From JAWXCE01 sp033764775 (GTDB lineage: Bacteria; Pseudomonadota; Alphaproteobacteria; Rhizobiales; Rhodomicrobiaceae), in NCBI GenBank assembly GCA_033764775.1, contig JANRIQ010000030.1:62001-126000 (forward strand): 64,000 nucleotides of DNA, read 5' to 3'. Below the pieces are notes generated by a model. The model had not been told where the DNA came from. It saw only the letters and a list, made by a program, of their open reading frames with translations, and searched no databases. Below are positions 1-7,957 of the stretch, in pieces. Every line of letters begins with the position of its first letter. The stretch's first letter is position 1. The translations under genes were made by a program, and so were the position numbers.

Positions 1-74
1 GTTGCGGTCACGAGCATGAAACGGGCGGCCGAACCGATCGCGCCGCCAAGCGCCGCCAGCGCGATGAGCGTCAC
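1..74 (-). CDS. crcB: CrcB/Fluc fluoride channel, N-terminal fragment
   Basis: Only the first 24 codons are in the window; the gene runs off the left edge. It opens with GTG at 74 and reads MTLIALAALGGAIGSAARFM, which has the Gly-Gly-x-x-Gly-x-x-x-Arg pattern of the first helix of CrcB/Fluc dimeric fluoride exporters. These are four-helix inner-membrane channels that remove fluoride from the cytoplasm. It follows the upstream membrane protein by 13 bases on the same strand, so the two may be cotranscribed. The identification rests on this short N-terminus and could change with the rest of the gene. Confidence 0.5.
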   Translation of the reverse strand, partial: MTLIALAALGGAIGSAARFMLVTA

Positions 75-87
75 GCCGCCGCCCCGC

Positions 88-333
88 TCATGCGTCGGCC
101 TTGATGACCTTGTGCTTCAGGGCGCCGCCAACCGCGCTGCCGACAAAAGCGCCGACGATCGCGCAGACGAGCGCCGTGCCCACATTCACCGCCAGCGTGA
201 CGAAGGCGTGGTCGTCTGGGTTTGTGAAGGTGAACATGTTGAGCACATATGGCTCGATGACCGCGCCGCCGCCGAGAAACATGCCGAGCAGCCCGAACAG
301 GGTGAAACCGAGCACGCCGAAAATCGCTCTCAT
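88..333 (-). CDS. small two-helix membrane protein coupled to the Tae4-like amidase
   Basis: An 81-residue protein with two hydrophobic segments (about residues 5-28 and 43-70) separated by a short polar loop (MFTFTNPDDHA). The second helix is Gly/Ala-rich with small-residue spacing as in glycine zippers, and the tail is basic. I do not recognise a family. Its ATG overlaps the stop of the Tae4-like gene in ATGA, so the two are translationally coupled. By position it could be an immunity or accessory membrane protein for the amidase, but known Tai4 immunity proteins are soluble and periplasmic, so this is only a guess. Confidence 0.6.
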   Translation of the reverse strand: MRAIFGVLGFTLFGLLGMFLGGGAVIEPYVLNMFTFTNPDDHAFVTLAVNVGTALVCAIVGAFVGSAVGGALKHKVIKADA

Positions 334-836
334 CAGCGAACCTCCCAGAACCAGATTTCACGCGAGCGGTCATAGCCGCCCAGCCAGTAGAACCACGGCA
401 GCAGAATTTTGGCCGATGTGCGCCAGCCGTTCCACAGGTCGATGTGGTCGCCCGAGGCGCTCGCCCGCGTCTCGCCCTTTCGCGTCCAGTAATCCTTGAA
501 GTAGATGATGCCGGTCCGCCCGCCGATGGCGTTGGGGAAATCGCTTGTCTGCTCCGGAACGGTGTAGCGCTGGGCGGGCGAGATGCCCTCGACGCTCGCG
601 CCGTTGAGCGCGTCGGCCAGTTCCTGCGCCCGCAAATAGTGCATGTCCTCCGGCGGATGCGTGCCGCATGTCACGATGCGGCGGATCTGCGCGGGCAGCA
701 CGCCCGATTTCTGCAGGCAAATGCCCATGCGGATGGCGCATTGATTTTCATGCGTGGGCAAGCCCAGCGTGCGGCATGGGAGCTGATTGTCGAGATTGGT
801 CGGGTGATTGGCCCAAAGGGTTGAAAAACGCACCAT
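333..836 (-). CDS. Tae4-type T6SS amidase effector
   Basis: A 167-residue protein matching the Tae4 family (type VI secretion amidase effector 4), NlpC/P60-like enzymes that cut the gamma-D-glutamyl-mDAP bond of peptidoglycan. The catalytic Cys motif ENQCAIRMG places Cys33, and SGDHIDLWNG places the catalytic His131 with Asp133. The N-terminus (MVRFSTLWANHP) has the usual Tae4 form and there is no signal peptide, as expected for a secreted effector. No hcp, vgrG or other T6SS gene lies near, so the delivery route is unknown. The ATGA overlap with the following membrane protein suggests a two-gene unit. A housekeeping peptidoglycan role is possible instead. Confidence 0.8.
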   Translation of the reverse strand: MVRFSTLWANHPTNLDNQLPCRTLGLPTHENQCAIRMGICLQKSGVLPAQIRRIVTCGTHPPEDMHYLRAQELADALNGASVEGISPAQRYTVPEQTSDFPNAIGGRTGIIYFKDYWTRKGETRASASGDHIDLWNGWRTSAKILLPWFYWLGGYDRSREIWFWEVR

Positions 837-956
837 CGTCCGCCGTCCCTCAAACTCAAAAAACGCGCGGGCCGCATCGCCGCCCGCTCTCGATGCTGCG
901 CCTATAGCATACGGCGTCAGGCGGCAAAAGCGGGATGGATGAAGCCTTGCAGCGAA

Positions 957-1784
957 TTATGGATTGAGCCGGTAGCTGAAGCCGACGGTGATCGTATCCA
1001 CCGTCGTGGAAATGTCCGAGTCGGTTTTCAGGTTCGAGGCGCATGTCGCAGCCCAGTTATAGCCCGAGCACGGAAACGAATAGGTCCCCGCATAGCTCGT
1101 CGAGATGTCGCCGAAGTCGAAATGCTGATACTGGGCTTTCAGCGAGAAGGACGAGGTGAGCGCGTATTCAAGACCGAACCCGGCCGTCCACCCGAACAGC
1201 GTGTCGCCGTTGCCGAACTTGAAGGTCGAAGGGCCGGTTTGCCCATTGCAGTCCCCAGTCGTCACGCAGTTGGCGCCCTCGTAAAGAAAGTTGAAGTCCG
1301 CGTCGACGACAGCCGCCCCACCTTTAATAAAAAACAGCATTCTGTCTGTCGCGTAGCCCAGGCGCGCGGTGAGCGCACCGTAAAGATCAGCGGATGTGGA
1401 GTATGTGGCGCTGATGTCGTTCATCGGATTTTGAGGGCCGGGCGGGTGTGGAAGTTCGGCCGTTTTCTTGCCCGAGAGATCGAGAAAGCCAGCCTCCGCC
1501 TCCAAGCCGTAAAGAAACGCGCCGAGCTGCACGTTGTAGCCCAGATGGGCGGCCGCCACGAAGCCGGAGCCGCTGAAGCTGTTGGTCGCCCGCGGGTCGC
1601 CGTTGTAGTCGAACACGTCGACCACGTCCCAGTCGCCCGTTCCCCCGCCGAGCGCGAGGCCGCCATAAACGCCTTCCCAGGTGGTCGGCGGCGGCGCATA
1701 AGGCTCCGGCGCATCCTTCAGCGAGCCGGCCTCTGCAAAGCCGATAAACGCCACGCACGCGATCACGCTTACACTGCAACGCAT
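957..1784 (-). CDS. outer membrane beta-barrel protein (OmpA-like/Omp25 type)
   Basis: A protein of about 275 residues with a signal peptide (MRCSVSVIACVAFIGFAEA) followed by alternating amphipathic beta strands. It ends in FSYRLNP, close to the aromatic-terminated last strand of small barrels. The motif WEGVYGGLALGGG after the signal is typical of the 8-stranded porin-family/Omp25-31 proteins of Hyphomicrobiales, which act as structural and adhesion proteins of the outer membrane. I chose the ATG at 1784; an in-frame start at 1802 would add six residues (MGVGRV) ahead of the signal peptide. Internal cysteines (for example CVTTGDCNG) may form disulfides. Confidence 0.8.
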   Translation of the reverse strand: MRCSVSVIACVAFIGFAEAGSLKDAPEPYAPPPTTWEGVYGGLALGGGTGDWDVVDVFDYNGDPRATNSFSGSGFVAAAHLGYNVQLGAFLYGLEAEAGFLDLSGKKTAELPHPPGPQNPMNDISATYSTSADLYGALTARLGYATDRMLFFIKGGAAVVDADFNFLYEGANCVTTGDCNGQTGPSTFKFGNGDTLFGWTAGFGLEYALTSSFSLKAQYQHFDFGDISTSYAGTYSFPCSGYNWAATCASNLKTDSDISTTVDTITVGFSYRLNP

Positions 1785-1825
1785 GACACGCCCTACCCCC
1801 AAACGCTGTCGTCTTCCCCCAAATT

Positions 1826-1845
1826 TTGATTAAAACTTAAATCAA
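1826..1845 (-). promoter_or_regulatory. inverted repeat upstream of the beta-barrel gene
   Basis: An AT-rich patch in a GC-rich setting, with 6-base arms TTGATT (1826-1831) and AATCAA (1840-1845) and an 8-base spacer, about 42 bases ahead of the 1784 start. It may be a promoter or operator of the outer-membrane protein gene. It lacks the U-tract layout of a terminator for rarA. The function is not established. Confidence 0.3.
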
Positions 1846-1955
1846 ACACGCGCAACCCGCCATGCCGGCGTCGCAAAATCTTCACACTGTCGCCCAAATG
1901 GCACTGTGGAGAGCGGGGATTGCGGGGAAACGATCAGCGGCGCCGGGGTCGCGCG

Positions 1956-3308
1956 TCAACTCTGGCTTTTGCGGCGGCGCAGCTCCGCCCAATGGGCGAG
2001 GCGCTGCGAAAGTTCGGCCTCGTAACCGCGAGGGCTGGGCGCGTAGAACTCCAGCCGGCCCATTCCGTCGGGGAAGTAATTCTGCCCGGAGAAAGCGTCT
2101 TCCGCGTCGTGGTCATAGTCGTAGCCCGCGCCGTAGCCTTCCTCGCGCATCAGTTTGGTCGGCGCGTTGAGAATATGCTTCGGCGGGGCGAGGCTTCCAT
2201 GCTCCTTGGCGGCGCGCATGGCCGACTTGTAGGCGACATACGCCGCGTTCGATTTCGGCGCGCTGGCCAGATAAATCACCGCCTGCGCGAGCGCCAATTC
2301 GCCCTCAGGCGAGCCAAGAAAATCATAAGTCTCCTTGGCGGCGTTGGCTTGCACGATGGCGTGCGGATCGGCGAGGCCGATGTCCTCCACCGCCATGCGC
2401 ACCAGCCGCCGCGCCAGGTAAAGCGGGTCTTCGCCGCCGTCGATCATGCGGCAAAACCAGTAGAGCGCCGCGTCCGGGTCGGAGCCGCGCACCGATTTGT
2501 GCAGCGCGCTGATGAGGTTGTAATGCCCGTCGCGGCTTTTGTCGTAAAGTGGCGCGCGGCGTTGCACGAGCCGGGTGAGCGCATCCGGGTCGCGTGGGCG
2601 GTTGTCGCCGGGCTTGGCGGCGGCGAACACCTCTTCGGCCAGGTTGAGAAGCGCCCGGCCGTCGCCGTCGGCCATGCGGATGAGGAGCGCGCGGGCGTCC
2701 GCGTCGAGCGGCAGGGCGCGGCCCTCGGAGCGCTCCGCGCGTGCGAGCAGCGTCTCAAGCGCCGCCTCGTCGAGCGGCCTGAAGGTCAGCACCTGCGCGC
2801 GCGAGAGCAGCGCCCCGTTCAGCGCGAAGGACGGGTTCTCGGTCGTCGCCCCGATCAGCGTGATCGACCCGTCCTCCATGTAGGGGAGAAAGCTGTCCTG
2901 CTGCGAGCGGTTGAAGCGGTGGATTTCGTCGACGAACAGCGCCGTGGCTTGCCCCATCTCGCGGCGCGCGCGGGCCTCCTCGAACACCCGGCGCAGATCG
3001 GCGACGCCGGAGAAAATCGCCGAGAGCTGCTCGAAATGCACATCGAGCGCCGCCGCGATGAGCCGCGCCGCCGTCGTCTTGCCGGTGCCGGGCGGCCCCC
3101 AGAAAATGGTCGAGCGCACACCTTCCGCAGCCATGCGCGCGAGCGCGCCGTCGGGGCCGGTCAGATGCTGCTGCCCGGCGATGTCGGCAAGCGTTTGCGG
3201 GCGCAGGCGGTCGGCGAGAGGGCGGCGGGCGGCGGCCTGGTCGGCGAACAGGGGCGCGGAGGCGTCGGCGGGCGCGCGGCGCGGCTTCGATGGACGCTTC
3301 CCGCTCAA
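1956..3308 (-). CDS. rarA: replication-associated recombination protein A (RarA/MgsA AAA+ ATPase)
   Basis: A 450-residue clamp-loader-like AAA+ ATPase that acts at stalled replication forks. It has Walker A GPPGTGKTT at residues 71-79, Walker B LFVDEIH at 124-130 and sensor ATTENPS at 154-160. The C-terminal half is the MgsA-type tetramerisation region, including YDFLGSPEGELALAQ and a YDHDAEDAFSGQNYFPDG stretch characteristic of RarA. The start is TTG at 3308, overlapping the stop of the upstream protease gene in TTGA; the next in-frame Met is well inside the conserved region, so a coupled TTG start is the best choice. Length is normal for the family. Confidence 0.95.
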   Translation of the reverse strand: MSGKRPSKPRRAPADASAPLFADQAAARRPLADRLRPQTLADIAGQQHLTGPDGALARMAAEGVRSTIFWGPPGTGKTTAARLIAAALDVHFEQLSAIFSGVADLRRVFEEARARREMGQATALFVDEIHRFNRSQQDSFLPYMEDGSITLIGATTENPSFALNGALLSRAQVLTFRPLDEAALETLLARAERSEGRALPLDADARALLIRMADGDGRALLNLAEEVFAAAKPGDNRPRDPDALTRLVQRRAPLYDKSRDGHYNLISALHKSVRGSDPDAALYWFCRMIDGGEDPLYLARRLVRMAVEDIGLADPHAIVQANAAKETYDFLGSPEGELALAQAVIYLASAPKSNAAYVAYKSAMRAAKEHGSLAPPKHILNAPTKLMREEGYGAGYDYDHDAEDAFSGQNYFPDGMGRLEFYAPSPRGYEAELSQRLAHWAELRRRKSQS

Positions 3309-4747
3309 CTGCGCACGACTGTACGGATCTCGCGGCCGCCGCGACGAATCACGAGCCGCCAGACGCGGGCCGGTTGGGTGACGGCGCGCTGCACCTCCGC
3401 CACCGCGCCGACCGTCTTGCCGTTGACGCTGACGATGATGTCGCCGGGCTGCAGCCCCACGCGCCGGGCCGTGGAATAGGCCTCCGTTTCGATCACGGCG
3501 ACCCCTTCGAACGCGTCGGCCGACAGTTCCTCAGCGACGGCGGGCGACAAATTGGCGATGCGGGCGCCGGAGAAAGGATGCGGGCCCGACAGCGTGCGCT
3601 CATCGCGGGGGGTCGTCTCCGGCGGCGGCGTGAGCGCGATGGCGAGCTGCCGGCGGCGGCCGACCGGCTGCAGCGCCTCCACTTTCACCGAGCCTTCGAG
3701 CCCCTTGGTGGTGAAGTAGTAGTAAAAGGTCTGCGGGTCAGTGACCTCGCGCCCATCCACCTGCAGGAGAACGTCGCCGGGGCGCAAGCCCGCGCGCTCC
3801 GCCGGCCCCGTTGGAGCGACCGAGCCGACAAGCGCCCCAGCGGCGCGCTCCAGGCCCAAGGCGCGGGCGATGTCCGGCGTCACCGGTTCGAGCTTGGCGC
3901 CAAGCCACGGCCGGCGCACGCGCGCGCCGCTCATGGCGCTGTCGGCGATGAGCTTGACCATGTTGGAGGGGATCGCGAAGCCGACGCCCTGCGAGCCGCC
4001 GCTGCGGGTGAAAATCGCGGTGTTGACGCCGATGAGGTCGCCGTTCATGTCGACCAGAGCGCCGCCGGAGTTGCCCGGATTGATCGCCGCGTCGGTCTGA
4101 ATGAAAAACTGATAGTCGGTGACGCCGATGCGCGTGCGGGCCAGCGCCGAGACGATGCCGCTCGTCACGGTTTGGCCGACGCCGAACGGGTTGCCGATGG
4201 CGAGCACCAGATCGCCCACCTCCAGCGCGTCGCTGTCGCCGAACCGCAGATGCGGAAAATCGCCGTCGGCGTCTTGGATGCGGAGCACGGCGAGATCGGT
4301 GCGCGGGTCGCGCAGGATCACCTTCGCTTCGAACTCGCGGTTGTCGGCGAGCGCGACCGTGACGTTGGCCGCGTCGCCCCCCTGGATCACGTGGTTGTTG
4401 GTGACGATGAGGCCATCAGCGCTCACGATCACGCCGGAGCCGAGCGAATTTTGCGCACGCGGCGCGCGGTTCGGCTCCTGGCGGAAAAAGTGGCGGAAGA
4501 ACGGATCGTTGGCGAGCGGCGCATTTGCGGCGGGGCGCGCGCTGACATAGACGTTGACCACGGCCGGGGCCGCCGTCTTCACGATGGGGGCGAAGGACAG
4601 CTGGATGGACTCGCGGGTGGTTGGCGCCGCGCGTTCGCGCGCCGTCGCGTCAGAAAGCGTTTGGGGAAGCCCCGCGGCGGCCATGAACGCCGCCGCAAGA
4701 AGCGCCCGCCAGGCGGCTAAAGGTTTAGGCCGCCGTCCGTTCGCCAT
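3305..4747 (-). CDS. Do-family periplasmic serine protease (DegP/DegQ/HtrA type)
   Basis: A 480-residue trypsin-like protease and chaperone of the cell envelope. The N-terminus has a signal or anchor segment (about residues 8-26). The catalytic triad is visible: His119 (TNNHVI), Asp151 (RTDLAVL) and Ser227 (PGNSGGAL). Two PDZ domains follow at about 285-380 and 390-478 (VGLQPGDIIVSVNGK in the second). I placed the start at ATG 4747, which leaves 23 bases of overlap with rplQ; a longer frame to 4807 adds a non-conserved basic stretch and deeper overlap. The chain rplQ – protease – rarA points to cotranscription with the alpha operon. Confidence 0.92.
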   Translation of the reverse strand: MANGRRPKPLAAWRALLAAAFMAAAGLPQTLSDATARERAAPTTRESIQLSFAPIVKTAAPAVVNVYVSARPAANAPLANDPFFRHFFRQEPNRAPRAQNSLGSGVIVSADGLIVTNNHVIQGGDAANVTVALADNREFEAKVILRDPRTDLAVLRIQDADGDFPHLRFGDSDALEVGDLVLAIGNPFGVGQTVTSGIVSALARTRIGVTDYQFFIQTDAAINPGNSGGALVDMNGDLIGVNTAIFTRSGGSQGVGFAIPSNMVKLIADSAMSGARVRRPWLGAKLEPVTPDIARALGLERAAGALVGSVAPTGPAERAGLRPGDVLLQVDGREVTDPQTFYYYFTTKGLEGSVKVEALQPVGRRRQLAIALTPPPETTPRDERTLSGPHPFSGARIANLSPAVAEELSADAFEGVAVIETEAYSTARRVGLQPGDIIVSVNGKTVGAVAEVQRAVTQPARVWRLVIRRGGREIRTVVRS

Positions 4748-5150
4748 CGTCCGCGCCCTCAACCGGACCGGAGTCCTGTCCTTTCGCGGAGACGTCCCGG
4801 TCGACAAGCTCGATCACGGCCATGGGAGCGCTGTCGCCATAACGGAAGCCCGCCTTGAGCACGCGGGTGTAGCCGCCGGGGCGCCCTTCATACCGGGGCC
4901 CTAGCGTGTCGAAGAGCTTTTTCACCATGGCCTCGTCGCGCAGGCGAGCGGCGGCCTGACGGCGCGCGTGCAGATCGCCGCGCTTGGCGAGCGTGATGTA
5001 GCGATCCACGACGCCGCGCAGCTCCTTGGCTTTCGGCAAAGTGGTGACGATCTGCTCGTGCTTGATGAGCGCCGCCGCCATGTTGGCGAACAGCGCCTGG
5101 CGGTGCTCCGCCGTGCGGTTCAAGCGGCGCCCGGAATTGCGGTGGCGCAT
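4725..5150 (-). CDS. rplQ: 50S ribosomal protein L17
   Basis: A 141-residue L17 beginning MRHRNSGRRLNRTAEHR, the invariant N-terminus of the family. The core (MAAALIKHEQIVTTLPKAKELR) is conserved and there is a short acidic C-terminal tail, common in Alphaproteobacteria. It is the last gene of the alpha operon, 38 bases after rpoA, and overlaps the start of the Do-family protease. Confidence 0.98.
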   Translation of the reverse strand: MRHRNSGRRLNRTAEHRQALFANMAAALIKHEQIVTTLPKAKELRGVVDRYITLAKRGDLHARRQAAARLRDEAMVKKLFDTLGPRYEGRPGGYTRVLKAGFRYGDSAPMAVIELVDRDVSAKGQDSGPVEGADDGERTAA

Positions 5151-5188
5151 GTCTTCACTCCAAATGCGTGAGGCGGATGCCCCAGGGG

Positions 5189-6205
5189 TTAATAGTGGTC
5201 CTCGAAGCGCTTGGCCAGCTCCTCGATGTTGTCTGGCGGCCAGTTCGGGACCTCCATGCCGAGATGCAGCCCCATCGCGGCGAGCACCTCCTTGATTTCG
5301 TTCAGCGACTTGCGGCCGAAGTTCGGCGTGCGCAGCATCTCGGCTTCCGTCTTCTGGATGAGGTCGCCGATATAGACGATGTTGTCGTTCTTCAGGCAGT
5401 TGGCGGAGCGCACCGAAAGCTCCAGCTCGTCCACCTTCTTGAGCAGCGCCGCGTTGAACTCCAGCTCCGGCACGCGATCCTCGACCACGTCCTTTTTCGG
5501 CTCCTCGAAATTCACGAAGATCGAGAGCTGGTCCTGCAGGATGCGCGCAGCGACCGCGACGGCGTCCTCGGGCGTCACCGAGCCGTCCGTCTCCACCTCG
5601 AGCGTCAGCTTGTCATAGTCGAGGATCTGACCCTCGCGGGTGTTCCCGACCTTGTAGGACACCTTCTTCACCGGGCTGTATAGGCTGTCCACCGGGATGA
5701 ACCCGATCGGCGCGTCGTCCGGGCGGTTCTGCTCGGCGGGGATGTAGCCTTTGCCCATCGAGCAGGTGAACTCCATGCGGATCGAGGCGCCTTCGTCGAG
5801 CGTGCAGATGACGTGCTTCGGGTTGAGAATTTCGATGTCGGCGCCCGCTTCGATGTCGCCGGCGGTGGCGACGCCCGGGCCCTCCTTCTTCAAGACCATG
5901 CGCTTCACGCCCTCGGAGTGGACGCGCAGCGAGATGTCTTTGATGTTGAGGATGATGCTCGTCACGTCCTCGCGCACCCCGGGGATCGAGGAGAACTCGT
6001 GCAGCACGCCGTCGATCTGCACGCTGTTGATGGCGGCGCCCTGCAGCGAGGAGAGCAGCACGCGACGCAGCGCGTTGCCGAGCGTCAGCCCGAAGCCGCG
6101 CTCAAGCGGCTCGGCGACCATGACGCCCACGCGCTTCGACTCCCGGCCGGCCGCCACCTGCAGCTTCGACGGTTTGATCAGGTCTTTCCAGTTCTTCTGT
6201 AGCAC
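5189..6205 (-). CDS. rpoA: RNA polymerase alpha subunit
   Basis: A 338-residue alpha subunit. The N-terminal domain (dimerisation and beta/beta' contact, with ERGFGLTLGNALRRVLLSS at about residues 35-53) and the C-terminal domain (helix-hairpin-helix region around TPNFGRKSLNEIKEVLAAMGLHLGM) are both complete. I chose GTG at 6205, giving MLQKNWKDLIKPSKL, because that is the family N-terminus and a GAGGAAT ribosome-binding site sits just upstream; a frame from 6244 would add 13 unrelated residues. It lies between rpsK and rplQ. Confidence 0.97.
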   Translation of the reverse strand: MLQKNWKDLIKPSKLQVAAGRESKRVGVMVAEPLERGFGLTLGNALRRVLLSSLQGAAINSVQIDGVLHEFSSIPGVREDVTSIILNIKDISLRVHSEGVKRMVLKKEGPGVATAGDIEAGADIEILNPKHVICTLDEGASIRMEFTCSMGKGYIPAEQNRPDDAPIGFIPVDSLYSPVKKVSYKVGNTREGQILDYDKLTLEVETDGSVTPEDAVAVAARILQDQLSIFVNFEEPKKDVVEDRVPELEFNAALLKKVDELELSVRSANCLKNDNIVYIGDLIQKTEAEMLRTPNFGRKSLNEIKEVLAAMGLHLGMEVPNWPPDNIEELAKRFEDHY

Positions 6206-6274
6206 GGAGTCATTCCTCGCATATGCCTTGCGGCGAAACGTCAAAAGTCAGAGCGGCGCGGCCGCAAAATGGCG

Positions 6275-6670
6275 CTAGACCCGGCGGCGCTTGCGGGGGC
6301 GGCAGCCGTTGTGCGGGATCGGCGTCACGTCGCGGATGGACGTGATCTGGAAGCCGCAGGCCTGCAGCGCCCGCAGCGCGGACTCGCGGCCGGAGCCTGG
6401 CCCGCACACCTCGATTTCGATCATCTTCATGCCGTGCTCGATGGCCTTTTTGCCCGCGTCCTCGGCGGCCACCTGCGCTGCGTATGGCGTGGATTTGCGC
6501 GAGCCCTTGAAGCCCATCGTGCCGGACGACGACCACGATATGGTGTTGCCTTGCGCGTCCGTGATCGTAATCATCGTATTGTTAAATGATGCGTTCACAT
6601 GCGCCACGCCGGATGCGATGTTTTTCTTTTCGCGGCGCTTAACCCGCGTTTTGTCTGTCGTCGGAGCCAT
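6275..6670 (-). CDS. rpsK: 30S ribosomal protein S11
   Basis: A 131-residue S11 of the small-subunit platform, with the conserved SFNNTMITITDAQGN segment and the C-terminal DVTPIPHNGCRPRKRRRV tail. The length is usual for Alphaproteobacteria. It lies 53 bases after rpsM in the alpha operon. Confidence 0.98.
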   Translation of the reverse strand: MAPTTDKTRVKRREKKNIASGVAHVNASFNNTMITITDAQGNTISWSSSGTMGFKGSRKSTPYAAQVAAEDAGKKAIEHGMKMIEIEVCGPGSGRESALRALQACGFQITSIRDVTPIPHNGCRPRKRRRV

Positions 6671-6723
6671 GAAATCCTCTTCGCCGCCAATCGCTGTCTC
6701 GCGTGGCGTTCTTCAGGTGCCAG

Positions 6724-7092
6724 TTATTTCTTCTTGCCGGCGATGGGTTTGGCCGGCCCTTTGCGCGTACGGGCGTTGGTGTGGGTGCGTTGGCCGCGAA
6801 CGGGCAGGCCGCGGCGATGGCGCAGGCCGCGATAGCAGCCAAGATCCATCAGACGCTTGATGTTCATCGACACCTCGCGGCGAAGGTCGCCCTCGACCAC
6901 GTAATCCCGGTCGATGATCTCACGGATCTGGAGGATTTCCGCGTCGGTGAGCTGGTTGACCCGCCGCTCTTGCGGGATGTTCACCTGCCCGCAAATCTCC
7001 TTGGCGAATTTCGGCCCGATGCCATGGATGTAGCGCAACGCGATCTCGACGCGTTTGCCCGATGGAATGTTTACGCCTGCGATGCGTGCCAC
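6724..7092 (-). CDS. rpsM: 30S ribosomal protein S13
   Basis: A 122-residue S13 of the small-subunit head. The start is GTG at 7092, giving MARIAGVNIPSGKR, with a GAGGA ribosome-binding site just upstream; the open frame extends to 7116 but adds only eight non-conserved residues. The C-terminal extension (RTHTNARTRKGPAKPIAGKKK) that reaches the tRNA sites is complete. First gene of the alpha operon, about 200 bases after adk. Confidence 0.97.
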   Translation of the reverse strand: MARIAGVNIPSGKRVEIALRYIHGIGPKFAKEICGQVNIPQERRVNQLTDAEILQIREIIDRDYVVEGDLRREVSMNIKRLMDLGCYRGLRHRRGLPVRGQRTHTNARTRKGPAKPIAGKKK

Positions 7093-7203
7093 GTCGTCCT
7101 CGTTGTTTAAGTCCAAAAAACCGCGACTGCCCGAGCAACGCGGCGTGGTGTTCCCAGTTCATCCTGCGCCGCATCATCGCGGCGTATAAAACCTGTTTGC
7201 GTG

Positions 7204-7233
7204 GATGTACCGGATTTGCCGAGGCTCCGTCAA
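7204..7233 (-). promoter_or_regulatory. candidate promoter of the alpha operon
   Basis: In the 200-base adk-rpsM gap the minus strand carries TTGACG (7228-7233) and TACATC (7204-7209) with 18 bases between, about 112 bases ahead of the rpsM start. The -35 is good and the -10 weak. It would give rpsM-rpsK-rpoA-rplQ its own promoter in addition to read-through. Confidence 0.3.
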
Positions 7234-7294
7234 TCCACACACTTATCGCCCGCGCTTCATCCTTTATGCCGCGGGGCCTCACGCCCCGGCCGGT

Positions 7295-7957
7295 TCACGT
7301 CGTTGCGGCCGCGCTTTCGGCGAAGACTTGATCGACCGCCTGCGAAACCTCCTCGATCGGGCGCTCGCCGTCGATGCGGCGAAGCTTGCCGCCTTGCCGG
7401 TAGAATTCGATGAGCGGCTTGGTCTCCGCGTGATACACTGCGAGCCGCTTGCGCACGGTCTCCTCGTTGTCGTCGCTGCGGCGTTTAAACGTGGTGCCCC
7501 CGCACCGGTCGCATACGCCGAGCGCCCGAGGCGTTTTGAGCGTGTCGTGATAGCCTTCGCCGCACGCCGCGCAGGTGTAGCGGCCCGCGATGCGCTGGAC
7601 GAGCTGCTCGTCATCGACCTCGAACACGATGGCCCAGTCGATGCGCTTGCCGTCCTGCTGCAGCTTCTCGTCGAGCGCGCGGGCCTGCACGGGCGTGCGC
7701 GGGAACCCGTCGAGGATGAAGCCGGCGCCGTTCAGCATTTCGAGCGTCTCGAACACGGCGCCGACGACCACATCGTCGGGCACGAGCGCGCCCTGCTCCA
7801 TGTAGCCCTTGGCGGCGCGTCCGACTTCCGTCCCCGCCGCTACGGCAGCCCGCAGCATATCGCCCGACGAAAGTTGCCGAAGCCCGTAACGCTCCTCCAT
7901 CAATTTCGCCTGCGTGCCTTTACCCGCCCCCGGCGGCCCAAGCAAAATCACATTCAT
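7295..7957 (-). CDS. adk: adenylate kinase, zinc-LID type
   Basis: A 220-residue enzyme that interconverts ATP + AMP and 2 ADP. The P-loop GPPGAGKGT is at residues 7-15 and DGFPRT marks the AMP-binding region. The long LID domain has two Cys-x-x-Cys pairs (CAACGEGYH and CDRCGG), so it probably binds zinc, a form common in some bacteria but absent from the E. coli enzyme. Its ATG overlaps the secY stop in ATGA, the standard spc-operon arrangement in Alphaproteobacteria. Confidence 0.97.
   Translation of the reverse strand: MNVILLGPPGAGKGTQAKLMEERYGLRQLSSGDMLRAAVAAGTEVGRAAKGYMEQGALVPDDVVVGAVFETLEMLNGAGFILDGFPRTPVQARALDEKLQQDGKRIDWAIVFEVDDEQLVQRIAGRYTCAACGEGYHDTLKTPRALGVCDRCGGTTFKRRSDDNEETVRKRLAVYHAETKPLIEFYRQGGKLRRIDGERPIEEVSQAVDQVFAESAAATT

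Noticed and set aside
88..333. Assigning the small membrane protein as a Tai4 immunity protein
   Set aside because: Tai4 is a soluble periplasmic helical protein; this one is two membrane helices and lacks similarity.
1920..3479. A 519-codon plus-strand frame opposite rarA
   Set aside because: Shadow frame of a gene with clear AAA+ motifs; Arg-rich translation without domains.
7273..7287. GGGGC/GCCCC hairpin just after adk as a terminator
   Set aside because: The stem is only five bases and no U-tract follows on the minus strand.
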